Origin: Rhynchopus euleeides
Taxonomy: Eukaryota > Euglenozoa > Diplonemea > Diplonemida > Diplonemidae
Assembly (NCBI GenBank): GCA_963210315.1
Contig: OY723313.1
Coordinates: 1,789,944-1,853,943, forward strand
Direction of reading: 5' to 3'
DNA: 64,000 bases
Part shown: positions 9,881 to 20,645 of the stretch, in pieces
How the letters are laid out: the number at the start of each line of letters is the position of its first letter
Position numbering within the stretch: the stretch's first letter is position 1
The notes under the pieces: generated by a model
Seen by the model: the letters and a program-made list of their open reading frames with translations, nothing else
Database searches by the model: none
Told to the model about the DNA's origin: nothing
Program-made: the position numbers and the translations under genes

Positions 9881-10545
9881 TAGCCTGTGTAAGTCACTAA
9901 ACACGGCTAGTGATCCGATGATGGCCTCATCAGGGACAGTTCCATCAAGCACTAATGAATGGCCCATCAGGGATTGGAGCCAAGCTCGCTGGTGGTACCT
10001 CGACGGAAGCTTTTTGTTGCATCTCTGCGGCGGCCGTGTTTGACTGGTGCTTGCAGTACGCGGTGGCGGGAGGACCGGGCCGGAGGGGGCGCGAAGCGCC
10101 CCCGTCCGCGCGAAGCGCGGCCGGCCCGGTCCTCCCGCCACCGCGTACTGCAAGCACCAGTCAAACAAGACTGCCAACACAATGAGCATTCCCGCGACAC
10201 TTTTGCAAGCCCACGGCGAAGAACGCTGACAGCGGATTCGCGAGCTTCGTGGAAGGGTACATCAGCAGTTACTCGGTTCGTCACGGCGTGCAAAAGCTGC
10301 AGCAACTTGACAGCCACCGGGTTACTCAGGCTGAGAGACGCTATTGTACGCAGATGTCTCTGGTACAGGTTCAGCAACGCAACGTTCGCGTGCTGCTTCG
10401 TTCGGGAACCCTTCAGGCACAGAGCCTGTGAAAGGGCGGCACGCAGCACATCACCGTCCCCTTCACAGAGGAGCATCTCGACGAAACCTTCATCTCCAAA
10501 GCGGCACTCGTTACTCCGTCGCGCCGCTAGGGCGACGGCGGGCAT
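9740..10545 (-). pseudogene. Host gene of unknown function, broken by a foldback insertion
   Basis: The minus-strand ATG at 10545 follows a clean acceptor (CACACCACAG, then six bases), as for other genes here. The first 126 codons read well: helical, Leu-rich, with HANVALLNLYQRHLRTIASL and AVKLLQLLHAV. No family is recognised; an armadillo-like helical repeat is possible. The 131-bp perfect foldback at 10037-10167 then interrupts the frame. Because 131 is not a multiple of three, the unspliced message changes frame. Skipping the foldback rejoins a frame that runs to a stop at 9740, whose last third is dispersed-repeat sequence. So the gene has lost its original end, or acquired a new one from the repeat. 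It is the most downstream gene of the minus cluster. Confidence 0.45.
10037..10167. mobile_element. 131-bp perfect foldback element
   Basis: Two arms of 45 bases (10037-10081 and 10123-10167) beginning TGTTTGACTGGTGCTTGCAG are exact reverse complements. The 41-base centre itself holds two small hairpins, GGGGGCGCGAAGCGCCCCC and CCGCGCGAAGCGCGG. There is no target duplication by eye. It lies inside a coding region on the minus strand. Confidence 0.85.
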
Positions 10546-10672
10546 CAGCCCCCTGTGGTGTGGTGTCGTGGTGCATGCTGCTGGGGAGTATTGTGGAACG
10601 AGTGTGGCTACCGTCCTGCTTCACTTTTTTTTACTGTTCAGGCGTTTCAAATCCGGCGTGGCTTGGCTAGTG

Positions 10673-12326
10673 TCAAGGGTACAGTTCCACGTTAGTGTTC
10701 TTTCCGGTCACAGCCCAAGTGCCGTGCGTCGGGGAAACAGCGACTGCGCTGACAGTGTCACTCGTGCACTGGCGCACGGACAGGAGCTTGCCTCCAAGTG
10801 AGTACGTCAAGACATAGCTGTCGTCGACTCCGACGGCAAGCTCCGCCTTGACAAACTTTACGCTCTTGACCTTCCAGTCATGGTGCGGCAGGGGGATCAC
10901 TCTCCGCACCTTGCCGGTGGTCAGGCACAGGATGCTGACGTAGGGCACTTCGCCTCCAACGGCGAGCCACAGACCATCAGAATCCACGTCGATGCAGTTC
11001 ACGGCTGTGAGGGGTGTCGGTGTCGGCAGTGACAAAGGCACACCCGCATACCACAAGCGACGATGCCTGCACTCTGCTTCACTGCACCAGAAGCAGTACG
11101 CTTCCTCCCGCGCTCACCACAGGTTTGCTCCAGCAAGCACGGTGTGAGCTGCAGGCAGGTCGAGTCGTCTCCCTGTGGGTCGTGGATCGGATGCAATGCA
11201 AAGGGAGCACCAGTCATACCTTCAGTGTGGTGAACAACACTGTCCCATCGTGCGACGCGGTGATCATGCGCGTGCTGTCGAACACGATGCCAGTCACGTT
11301 ATTACGGTGCAGCGGGTACGGGCCTTCGCACAGAGCCAGGGTTGATGCACCCTCCACCTTCGAGAGGCGGTACTTCCACACCTGCCCTGTCGAGTCGCCA
11401 ACAACGACGTCATCGCCCTGCAGCTGCAGCGAGACGGCAATGCTGTCTTTGTCCGGGAGTGCAATGGAAAATGCCGGCTGGACCTCGAGGACGTGCTTCT
11501 CGGATTTCTCAGATGATTCGGCATCACCAGCAGCAGCAAGCGATTCATCCACAGCGCTGCTGAGGGCCGCAGTGTCGTAGAGGCGCAGGGCAGAGCAGGC
11601 AACGACAACAACATCATCAGTGCAGATAATGTCGTTGATGCTCCCAGCACAGTGCACAAGGCAAGCGTCCTTGCTGGTGCTGTCGGTCTTCAGGATACAC
11701 AGCGTCCCGTCGCTGTCCCCTGTCAGGAGCAGCGGGTGCTTCTTCGCGAAGCAGGCGGCCCGCGCGACAGGCAGCGGGTTGATGACGTCCATCTCTGAGA
11801 TGTTAACCTTCTCCTCCTCCCGCAGCAGCTCCGTCTGCTGTGCAGGCACAGGGGTGGATGCCTCGGCGACCTGCGGGGTGGGTGTCGAGGCGGCGGGCGG
11901 AGGCGACGGGGTGGTCTGGCCTGGTGTCGGAGTCTGCTTCTGCCGCGCCTCTTTGGACTCGTGCACCACACGCTGCTTGTGCCCGTGGTGGTGGTGGTTA
12001 TGGTGGTGCTGCTGCCGGTGGTGGTGGTGGTGGTGGTGCTGCTGCTGGTGGTGCGGGTGATGGTGCTGGCCCTGGTGGTGGTGGTGGTGGTGCCGGAACT
12101 GCTGCTGCTGCTGCATGTGGTGCTCTTGCATCTGGAGCTGCTGCGCCAGGTTGTGTTGCAGCTGCTGCTGCTGGTGGACCCCGTAGCCACCGAGGCCAAG
12201 CTGCTGCACGATGGGCTGGCCGTGCATCCCCATGCCCTGCTGCATCATCGGCAGGTGCCCGCCCATGACACGCTGCCCCCCAAGGTACCCACCCCGCCCG
12301 CCTTTGCCGCCGCCCCCGGGAAGCAT
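10673..12326 (-). CDS. WD40 protein resembling THO complex subunit 6 (3 exons)
   Basis: The 519-residue model has exons 12326-11220, 11172-11052 and 11004-10673, joined by two 47-base GTATG introns. Unspliced reading hits a stop at once; splicing restores one frame. The start is the ATG at 12326, 14 bases after CCCACAG. Residues 1-130 are low complexity: Gly/Met/Gln, then long His and Gln runs. WD40-like repeats follow (LLTGDSDGTLCIL, VVVGDSTGQVWKY, MITASHDGTVLF). The last exon, CIDVDSDGLWLAVGGE...SILCLTTGKV...LAVGVDDSYVLTYSLGG...WAVTGKNTNVELYP, follows the C-terminal blades of THOC6, an mRNA-export factor. The family call is by pattern memory; a different small WD40 protein is possible. The His-rich head is not part of THOC6 elsewhere. 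Confidence 0.65.
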
Positions 12327-12683
12327 CGTGGCGGCGGCTCCTGTGGGTGTGGTGGGGCCAAACGAGGAACACAAGTCAACACAAGCCAACGCAACTGCAC
12401 AGAAGCTCCACAGCCAAGGGTCGAGGGAGGTATGTGTGGGTCGCTTCCTTACAGCAGTCACACCAAGATGCAGCAAAGGGAAAGAACGGCGGGGCGGAGC
12501 CTCTAAAAAGGCTTTCCCAAGGTTGGTTAGGGCACAGTGTGAGATAGAAGTGGGACGGGGGGGCATGGTGGCGTGACTGGTGGCCGGCCAGAAGCTCGGT
12601 TCTCTTTCGAATAAACCGCGCCTCTGGCAGACATAACCGCCACACCCCCCCGCCGCCGCTTTTTTGCACAGGATCTCGAGGGC

Positions 12684-14564
12684 TCAAGACGTGAGACGCT
12701 GCCACAGCTGCGTCACACCCACTTCGAGATAGTCCGTATCGTACAGAGGGAGGGCAATGGATAGGAAACACTGCGCGACGTTCAGCACCTGTGGTGTGGA
12801 ATGTGGACCGAGGCACACAGCAGGCGGACATACGGATACTGCGAGAACATGCGACCACGGCCGTGACTGGAGCGCCTGACTCTTGCATAAGGGGCAGGTG
12901 TCCTCCTTCAGCAGCCACTGCTCGATGCATGAGCCACAGAAGCAGTGGTTGCACGACAGCTGGCGCACAGTTATCGTCTCTGAGAAATCGCACAGGCAGA
13001 TGCAGCACTGGTCCACGCCCTTGGGGAGGTGGCCGGGCGGCACCACCCGGCTGTTTGAGTGGATCCAGTTGAGGATCCCCTTCTGCTGCTGCTCGTAGCG
13101 GTCGAGGCACTGCAGGGCGAGAGGAGCGTGGTAGCAAACACCTGGCAGACAGGGGCACACCACACATACCTTCAGAATATCTGCCGCCTGCGACCGCTTC
13201 GCTGTCCGCCTGTGAAAGGCGAGAATCATCGAAGAAGACGATGCGTCTCCGTTCGCCACCCTCGTCAGGTCTTCGCGCATAAGGGCCAGCTCTTGGGGGG
13301 CCTTCCCCTCAAACAGCACACGCGACATCTGCTCCATCTTCTCCAACTCCAGGGGCAGGGTGATGCGGTCAGCCACCTGCTGTAGAGGCGGTGGTGTTTG
13401 CGACGCCTGCTGGCATGCCGACATACCTCGGTCAGATGGGGGTACCACCGCGCTAGCAGGCGGGGCAGGAAAGATACCCGCGCGGCTAGCCACGCGTTGC
13501 GGAAGACGAAGAGCGCTGCGTGTGCCACGTCGTAGCGGATGCCGCTGCCTTCGTCGGCGTGGCGGGGGAACAAGCTGCGCAGCCTGTCAGCAACGCTCGC
13601 CCCGATGGCGAGGCCCACCGGCGGCACCACCAGGGTGTCCACCAACCGCAATCCGAGGCCCAGCCAGCACCTGGGGTGTCTGAGGGCGAACCCGTCGTGC
13701 TGTCGGCACAAGGAATCCCCCTCCACAAACGAGATAAGCCCGTCGCGCATGGCCTGCACCGCCGAGTTGATCATCGCCTCCTCCACCACCTGTGTGTGAG
13801 TGTGAGTGTGTGAGGGGAAGGCAGGCCCTTCGATGTGCCAAACTGTCTTATTACCAGATCAGTGGGGGCCTTCCCCCCAACCTTGCCCCTGCTGTCCGGC
13901 AGGCCTCTGCCTGGACATACCTGCCACGTGGTCATGCTGCGGCGCACCAGGCGAACCTGCTCGATGCATAGGTCCTCCCCAGGGACACACGCCGCTTTGA
14001 GCACCAATTCAGGCAACAGAGTGAAGTCCCCGATGCTCACTAAGGTCGTCCACCTGGAGGGGCGTGGAGGGTGGGTTGCGGAGGTTGGGGTGACGAGGCA
14101 TGGCGACTGTGAGGTGCACAAGTGAGGGGTGTGCTGCATACGTTGACAGTTCGCACAGTCTCCGGCTTCCGGTGGCGAGGCGCACCTTGTTGAAGCCGAG
14201 GGCCAGGCCTGCGACTGTGGTGCTGACAACCGTCGCTGCAGGGTCGACGGCAACGAACCTGGGGGTGGGGTGGTGGGTGGGGGCAGTGAGCCACGGGATG
14301 GATGCACACAGAGCGAGGCAGACTCTGCTGCACATACCTCAGCAGGTTCCTGTAGAAACTGGAGGAGTAAAACTGGACGAGGAAGGACCGGTATGCAATG
14401 GTGGACCACAGCTGCATGCGCAGCGCGCCTGGGTAGTGTGAGTCGGCTGCGTTCACCAGACACCGCACCGCTAAGAAGAGGGCTGCGCGCGAGAAGACAT
14501 ATTTGAGAACGATCGAGAACACAGAGTAGCTCGCAGGCAGCACATTGGCGGTGGGGTTCAGCAT
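12684..14564 (-). CDS. RING-HC finger protein, probable membrane E3 ubiquitin ligase (7 exons)
   Basis: A 475-residue model with exons 14564-14338, 14258-14142, 14053-13921, 13789-13427, 13376-13170, 13109-12834 and 12788-12684. All six introns (79, 88, 131, 50, 60 and 45 bases) have GTATG donors and keep one frame. The ATG at 14564 is five bases after GCGCAG. Hydrophobic stretches lie near residues 15-35 and in the long fourth exon (LGLRLVDTLVVPPVGLAIGA). The RING near residues 385-425 is C-x2-C...SCNHCFCGSC...TCPLC, a C3HC4 set with all ligands present. The order (hydrophobic N-terminal part, coiled segment, near-C-terminal RING) resembles RNFT-type or ERAD ligases, but no specific orthologue is recognised. 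About 55 residues follow the RING. Confidence 0.75.
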
Positions 14565-15111
14565 GCTACCTGCGCAAGGCAGGTTGGCAGGCCTGTTGGG
14601 TGGTGTATGTAGGCACGGTGTGGTTTTTCGTCGGGCAGGTGATGATTCGGTTTGAGTAGAATGGCCTGTCTCTGGGCTCGTCACAGTCTCGTGAAGTGCA
14701 AGTGAAGTGCAAGCAAATCGTGGCAAACCTGACACGATTTGCCAGGCCAAAATTGTTTTGTTGGAAGGCGGACCCCAAGGGCCCTCTAGGACTTCGGCCT
14801 GTCACCTCCGAAGCTCGGGGGGAAATCCTGCAAAAGGCAAATAACCGGAGGGGGCAGGGGAGGCAGGGGGTGGGGGTGTGCGCGGGGGGGTGGGGTGGGG
14901 TGGGGTGGGGGGATCTTCCGATCTGTCGCTGCGTTTCGATGTCGGATGGAGGAGACCGCCTGACTGACTTACATCTCGCCCTGTCTCTCGTTCGAACGAC
15001 TGCACCCCCTGCGCTCGAATCCGAGCCGCTGTGCACCCGCTTGCGGGTGTTCTTCTTGATGGCCTATACTTTCACTCGAGACTCCGACACATGCTGTTAT
15101 CCGCAACAACT
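14565..15111. other. Intergenic spacer with G-rich tract
   Basis: Between the uS3 stop and the RING start. The plus strand at about 14850-14911 is a dense run of G tracts (GGGG separated by one to three bases, including four GGGGT units), able to form G-quadruplexes. It would be C-rich on the transcribed strand and may act as the pyrimidine tract for RNA processing of the downstream gene. No coding sequence. Confidence 0.5.
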
Positions 15112-15824
15112 TCAGTTGTCCTTGGGCGGGTGGATCGTCACAACGTCGGGCTGCGGCTTCGTCGGGCCCTTCTTGCCCTCAGGGTCCCAGTCAAGCATGA
15201 TCTTCACCTTCAGACCGAGGGTCCCCTGGCGCATGTACACGTGACGGATGCACTGGGACACGAACAGCGCGGGGACGTCACCAGAGAACTTCATGTACCC
15301 GTCCTTGAACTTCATCGCCTTCGCACGCTGCCCACGCACCTTACCCGCGATGATCAGCTCCACACCCTTGGCGTTGCTCTCCATCACGAACTTCATCACA
15401 CCGTAGCACGCGCGACGCACGGGCAGACCGCCCACCAGCTTGTAGCGCAGCGACTCCGCCTGGGCGATGGCGGACAGACCACGGTTCGCCACGCGCTCAG
15501 CGTACAGCTCCACGCCGCCCTCGGGGAAAGCAAAACGCTTCTGCACCACAGACGTCAGCTCGCGGATGCGGCGGCCACCCTCACCGAGCACATCCTTGGA
15601 GCGCGTGGCCTGGATGATGATCTCCGTGCGCTGGGGGGTCACGCGCACCTGACAGGGATAGAGGGAGGGTGTGTGGGCAGGGCAGGCACAGGCGGGCGAC
15701 ATACCTCAACGCCAGAGAAACCGTCCTCGGCCAGCTCACGGCGGAGCATCTCATTCAGCTCGCAGTAGAAGACACCATCGGCGACGAACTTGCGCTTCTT
15801 CGACAGGGTGGGGCGGAGGGCCAT
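15112..15824 (-). CDS. RPS3: 40S ribosomal protein S3 (uS3), 2 exons
   Basis: The 218-residue protein is uS3 of the small ribosomal subunit, a lining component of the mRNA entry channel. It starts [20 protein letters not shown]. The KH domain carries the GEGGRRI loop, followed by the conserved [38 protein letters not shown] block (quoted here in part) and the C-terminal [12 protein letters not shown]. Exons are 15824-15705 and 15648-15112; the intron is 56 bases (GTATGT to TCAG) in phase 0. Upstream of the ATG are CCCTGCAG and CGCAG, both possible leader acceptors. The length is near the short end for eukaryotic uS3, because the C-terminal tail after the core is only about 20 residues. This is the most secure call in the window and the first gene of the minus cluster. 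Confidence 0.97.
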
Positions 15825-18082
15825 CTTTTCTAAGTTGTGTCGACTGCGAGTCTGCAGGGTGTGTGGGTGCTGGGTCTGTGGGTGTGCAAGGGCAAGGGCT
15901 GGCAAAACATGCCCGTGCGACTGCAAAATGCCGAGGGGAAGATCCCTGCAATCCGGGTGGGGTTCCTCCAAGGGCAGCGGGTTGAGGGGAGGGGGTAACA
16001 GGCTAAAGCGGGCTTCAGGCTCGCACGTCTACTGTTCTACGGCAATCACACAAGGGCAAGAAGGCACAAGCAAGCCATTCGTGGCACCGGTGAGCATCAA
16101 AAGCGGTGATTGCGCCGCTCCTGTAGAGCCACAATCGAGGGCACGATCATGCGCGAGCTCGAGCACGGGGTGTCGGAGGAGCCTGACGGCTGCCCGTTCT
16201 TGTCGCACACGGGGGACGCCACGTGGCGGTCCCGCCCAGCACAGGGGACCTTTTCGAATTTCTTTTTTCGGGCACTTTTTCCACAAGGAAATGTCCGCCC
16301 TGTCCGCTACTGTCCACTACCGATTTCAAGGATCCTCCTTTGTGACAAAAAAATAAAAATGAAAGGAACCAACCCGAAGACGATACGCCACGCACATTCA
16401 TGTTTTCCGCCCCCCCCCCCCCCCCCCGCACCTACGACAAACAACCACACCTTCTCTTCCCCTGCCCTGTCTTGCCCCCGATTGAAGAGCGAAAGGCTGC
16501 TTGATGCCTCTGTCTCAAGGAGTACTGCCTCGGATGAACAGCATAGCTTGCAGATTTGCTGTGTCTTTCGAAAGTCTTTCGAAAGTCTTTCCGAGGGTAT
16601 GCCAGCCTGGGGAGGGGGGGGAAACACCTCACCCCTCACCCTCCCCCCCCCTACTGTGTGTGACGTGGTTTGATTCCTTGGGGGTGGGGGAGGGGGGGGG
16701 GGTGGGGGAGATGAAGCGTGATCAGCAATTGTGATTAACTGGATCACACAGAGCTCCCTCTCCGCTCTCTTTGCAACAAACCCCCCCCCCCCCGGATGGC
16801 TGTTACAAAACCACACAGGATATGGGGGGGAAGGGAGGGTGGGGGGGGGGGCAAAGGGAAGGGGTGTCACGGCGTGCAGTGGGGGGGTCCGAAATGTCCC
16901 CCCCCCCCCCCCCCCACCTCCCACAGCTCTCCCCCCCTACGCCTCGTTGCAGATTCTATCTAACAAATTGCAGGGCGCTGGGCGCTGCCTGCAATTTGAG
17001 TGAACAGAGGTCCGTAGGAAGCCTCCCCTTTCTCGGGAGAGGGGGGGGGGGGCCGGTGCCTTGCGCGCGTCCTGTCGTACTGAGGCTGCATGGTGGGGCG
17101 AGCGCAGCAGGTAGGCAGTGCCTCCCCTTTCTCGGCATGAAAAAGATTCCCCCTCCCCCCTTTTAAACCCCCTTTGAACGGCTCTCTTCAACGCCCCACA
17201 TATTCTGGAGTGTGTTTGACATTGCTTCTGCGCGTGGCCCGCACTCAAAAATATGGTGATGATGAAAGGTCAAGGCCCTTCGTCACACGGGCTAGCAGCC
17301 TCATTCAACGCCAAACCTCTCGCGACCCCTCTCACCAGGGGACGCTTCGAACACGGCCAGAAATCGTTCGTTCAACCTCCCCCACCCCCCCCCCCATCCC
17401 CTGTCTATGGGGCATTGCGAGAGACTGTTGGGGGTTTTGCTTGGCAGTTGCCTTCACTCTTGGCAATCATGCCACCCCTACCTCCAACACCCCCTCCCCC
17501 CCCCCCCCCCCTGTCTGCCCTGTGCTTTTTACCGAAGAGAATATGGCGGGCACCGTGACCACATAAATCTTTTGGTGAAATTTATCAGAAAAAAATACCC
17601 CTCTCCCTCCGCCTCCCTCTCTCCCATCGTGACTTTCCATCCTTTCATTTAATTGCGACGTGCAATTCGGGTGACAGTAGATTTGCGCATCTCCCCTGGT
17701 AGTTCCCTACCCCCCCTCTCCCCTCCCCTCCCCTCCCCTCACCTTTCTCTCTCTCTCCCTCACTTCTCAGTATATACCTATAGCCTCTACATGATCTTAT
17801 CCATCTTCTTCCCCAACACTTCAGCACCCCATGACAACTCACCTGGGTGTTTTAAACTAGGTGCGAACCGACAGTGTCGGGATAATGCGGGCGCATTTTT
17901 TTCCCTTCCCTTCGCGACGTCTCACTCCCCCCTACCCCTGCATCCCGTTCCCAAAGAAACCCTGCCTCACGTAGCGTGATGAGTTGGACCTGCTATGGTT
18001 GCATGTTGTCAAGAATCCGGATAAAAATGTCGTACCCCCACCATCCCGTCCCCCCCCCCCCCCGCACACATGGAATCCTCAG
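15825..18082. other. Intergenic region rich in homopolymer tracts
   Basis: No supported gene. It carries many C or G runs of 10-19 bases (for example near 16410, 16790, 16900, 17500 and 18050), short TC-rich tracts, and a 92-bp dispersed repeat at 16247-16338. The region lies upstream of the minus cluster, so it would contain any transcription start shared by the cluster. No promoter motif is recognisable. Confidence 0.5.
16247..16338. repeat. 92-bp dispersed repeat, copy A
   Basis: Runs from GGGGACCTTTTCGAATTT through GGCACTTTTTCCACAAGGA to CAAGGATCCTCC, and recurs almost unchanged at 33116-33207. The opening GGGGACC(C/T)TTTCGAATTT block is shared with the repeats at 9283, 9527, 32192 and 32430. 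Confidence 0.75.
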
Positions 18083-18140
18083 TAAACCCCCCTCCCGCAT
18101 AATATTAAATATAGAATATTTAATATTATGCGTATATTTA

Positions 18141-20645
18141 CAGGGGGGGGTCAAATAAACGTACTTAGTACTACTATTCGGCGAACGCGCGGGCCTAAAT
18201 CGACCTCGCCAGAAAATTAATAAATAGTTTGCGAGCGAATAGACGTACTAAGTACGTCTATTCAACTTTTCCTAAAAACGCTGTTTGCAGGGGCTCTGCG
18301 GGGCTGTTTGGTCCACCAGGGGCGCGCTGGTCACTGCTGTCGTCCGTCTCTCACTTCTTCTGCCTTCCGGTCGAGTATCCGCTCTGTTCTCGTCCTACCA
18401 CTCGCCCCTCATTTGGTTTCGTACCGTTTTGATTTGTATTGCCCCCCCCCCCCCTCTGGTGCCCCCCCTGGTTGACATTCTTGTTGAGTTAGTGAAAGCA
18501 TACACAGTTCATCAGAGCTGTCAGCTTCACTGTCGGTGGTTGGTTGGTGCGTTGATGCTTAAAAAAAGATGTGAAAAGGGCAAGCCACAACCAGCACGCC
18601 CCAACTTACTTCTTCTTGGGCTTGCTGGGGCAAGTCTGCATGTTGTGCCCAGGCTTCCTACACCCTTTGCAGAGCCTGCGGTGTTTGTTGGGAGTCTGGG
18701 TGGTCGGGGACGCTGCGCGCTTCTTTTCGGAGGACTGGGAGGACTGGGAAGGCTGTGTCTGTGTGAGAGAGTTCACACGAACCGGCTTCGCCCATGCCAA
18801 GATGCTTGTCTGTTGGGTTGGCTGAGACACAACTTTCTTTTGGGTGGACTGCTTCTCTGTGCTCTCTTTTGCCTTCCCGTCCAACCCAGGTTCAAGGTCC
18901 GCACCACCAGCCTCAGGGGATGTTTCTGTGCTTGGTGCGAAGGTGAGGTCCGGACAAAGGGAGCTCTTCACGAACCCGTCCTCCTCACCCGACACCTTCA
19001 GCACGTACCCCATATCCCGCAAGCGCTGGGCTACCACCTCCCCCCTCACACTTTCCACCGACTTTCCCCAAACAGCTCCAACAGAGGTGCACATGGCCTC
19101 GCGGTACCACCTCTCTGTGAAGCGACAATCCTGGCGAAAACCTTCGGCTGTTGATTTCTTTATCTCGAGACGGGCTTTGTCCTTGAGCCCTTCCAGGTGA
19201 GTGTGGAAGGCAGCCTTGAATGGTGCAAATGCATGCACATCAAGGTACTGCACTGTTCCTGTCAACCCACCTGGAATGACCGCTGACTTCGCCCCCGTCT
19301 TCCTGTGCAAGTACGCAACATTTTTTGGTGCAATGTGTGTTGTCGCCGAGTCATAAATGACAAGCACGTTTTTGTTTTTGCAAATGGGGGCCAAGACGCT
19401 GTCAATCCACCACCGCCACTCGGCTTCTTTGACCCAGCCGGTTTTCTGGAAAGTACAGTTAACCCCCGAGTCTTTGTGAATCTGATGCTCCTCCTTCTTT
19501 ATCCTCTCGCCCGCACCTTTAAAAACGATCGACTGCTTTGTCGCAAGAATGGTCCTGTCTTTCACACTGAACGTGACAGCACCAATCAACGTGGCAAATC
19601 TATTTTTTCCAGCATCGGTATCGACCACGATGTTGGTGTCAGTGGTGTAGCACAACAGTTTGTCCCTGCGGGTAGAGCTCTTGTACAAGGCAGACTCATC
19701 CACATTCACAACCAGGTCAAAAGTACCAAAGGGGTTGTGCAGCAGCTCGGACCCGATGGAGAGGCGTCTGATGGTGGACCAGAAGCTGTGCAACTGGACC
19801 CGGGCTTTTTCAAGAGAAAGCTTGGCAATGCGCGAAGTACGAAATTGAAACTTGTTTCTCCTGGCCCAACCGTCGATCCACTCCACCGAAGCCTGGAAGC
19901 CTTTCGGGAAGGGAACAAAGGACATGGCAAGCTCCTTGATTTTGCGGCGCGTCGTTGGCAAGTCGTTCTTCCGCCGTTCTCCCACTTCTTTAAGCACGTG
20001 GGCCTCCACCTCAGGAAAGAAACACGACCTCCCCCTCCCCGCCTTTCTTTTGGCATGTGTTTTTCCGCAGCTGGTCCTCGAAGGCTACATCTATGGTGAG
20101 GTGTGTCTGGGGCCATCCGTCCACATCTTCTCGTTGGTGGTAGGGACTGCGGACGCCGTAGATGAGGAGTCGTTTAATGCGCGCCGCTCTTCAGCAGTGA
20201 TTTTGACGCCTCTGGACCCCAGGAGTTTGCGGGTTTCCGGGTTTGCGGTCTTCAGCAGTGGTTCTGATGCCTCTGGACCGCAGGAGTTTGCGGGTTCGCT
20301 GGTTTCCCGTCCGTATGTGTCTGAGGGGGGATGCCCCGATTCCCTTCGTCACGACATATCTTTGAGCGTAGGTCACTTCCCCCCTCTACGGACCCCGTGC
20401 ACCCTGGTTCCCCTAAGTGGCACCAATAGACCCCGTTGTCCCCATTCCTTGCCCCAAAGTTTGCAGATTTGTGTGTCTCCAAAAAGAAAAACTCAAAAAA
20501 AACGAAAAATTTCCCCAAAAAAAAGGGTGAAAAGTAAGTACTACTATTCAACGGCCCAACGTGCCCCAGAGCCCCAAAAAAATAAGTACTACTATTCGGC
20601 TAAGTACTACTATTCAACTAAGTACGTTTATTTGACCCCCCCCTG
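18141..20645 (-). mobile_element. TA-flanked DNA transposon with DDE transposase (Tc1/mariner-pogo-like), 2505 bp
   Basis: Terminal inverted repeats of 29 bases begin CAGGGGGGGGTCAAATAAAC. TA lies at 18139-18140 and 20646-20647. Subterminal ACTACTATTC motifs repeat near both ends, and a near-perfect 27-base palindrome (GAATAGACGTAC…) lies at 18238-18264. It encodes one transposase on the minus strand. The C run next to each end resembles that of the smaller element at 21593-21938, so the latter may be mobilised by a related enzyme. Confidence 0.8.
18606..20009 (-). CDS. DDE transposase, pogo/CENP-B-like superfamily
   Basis: About 467 residues. The N-terminal part has a helix-turn-helix followed by WIDGWARRNKFQFRTSR, as in CENP-B/pogo DNA-binding domains. 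The catalytic core shows D in VVNVDESALY (near 19699), D in LVIYDSATTH (near 19350) and a third D in QYLDVHAFAPFK (near 19239), the usual spacing and context of DDE_1 enzymes. The Ser/Thr/Gln-rich tail ends in a zinc knuckle C-x2-C-x4-H-x4-C (CKGCRKPGHNMQTC), which is unusual for this family. The start is uncertain: the frame begins at a GTG and stays open upstream to about 20085 without ATG, while an ATG at 20116 lies in another frame across a G run. A small indel or an intron may separate them, so the gene may be inactive. Confidence 0.75.
   Translation of the reverse strand: MEAHVLKEVGERRKNDLPTTRRKIKELAMSFVPFPKGFQASVEWIDGWARRNKFQFRTSRIAKLSLEKARVQLHSFWSTIRRLSIGSELLHNPFGTFDLVVNVDESALYKSSTRRDKLLCYTTDTNIVVDTDAGKNRFATLIGAVTFSVKDRTILATKQSIVFKGAGERIKKEEHQIHKDSGVNCTFQKTGWVKEAEWRWWIDSVLAPICKNKNVLVIYDSATTHIAPKNVAYLHRKTGAKSAVIPGGLTGTVQYLDVHAFAPFKAAFHTHLEGLKDKARLEIKKSTAEGFRQDCRFTERWYREAMCTSVGAVWGKSVESVRGEVVAQRLRDMGYVLKVSGEEDGFVKSSLCPDLTFAPSTETSPEAGGADLEPGLDGKAKESTEKQSTQKKVVSQPTQQTSILAWAKPVRVNSLTQTQPSQSSQSSEKKRAASPTTQTPNKHRRLCKGCRKPGHNMQTCPSKPKKK

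Noticed and set aside
11005-11219. A single 215-base intron in the THOC6-like gene
   Set aside because: Removing all 215 bases puts exon 3 out of frame with a stop. Two 47-base GTATG introns around a 121-base exon give one continuous frame.
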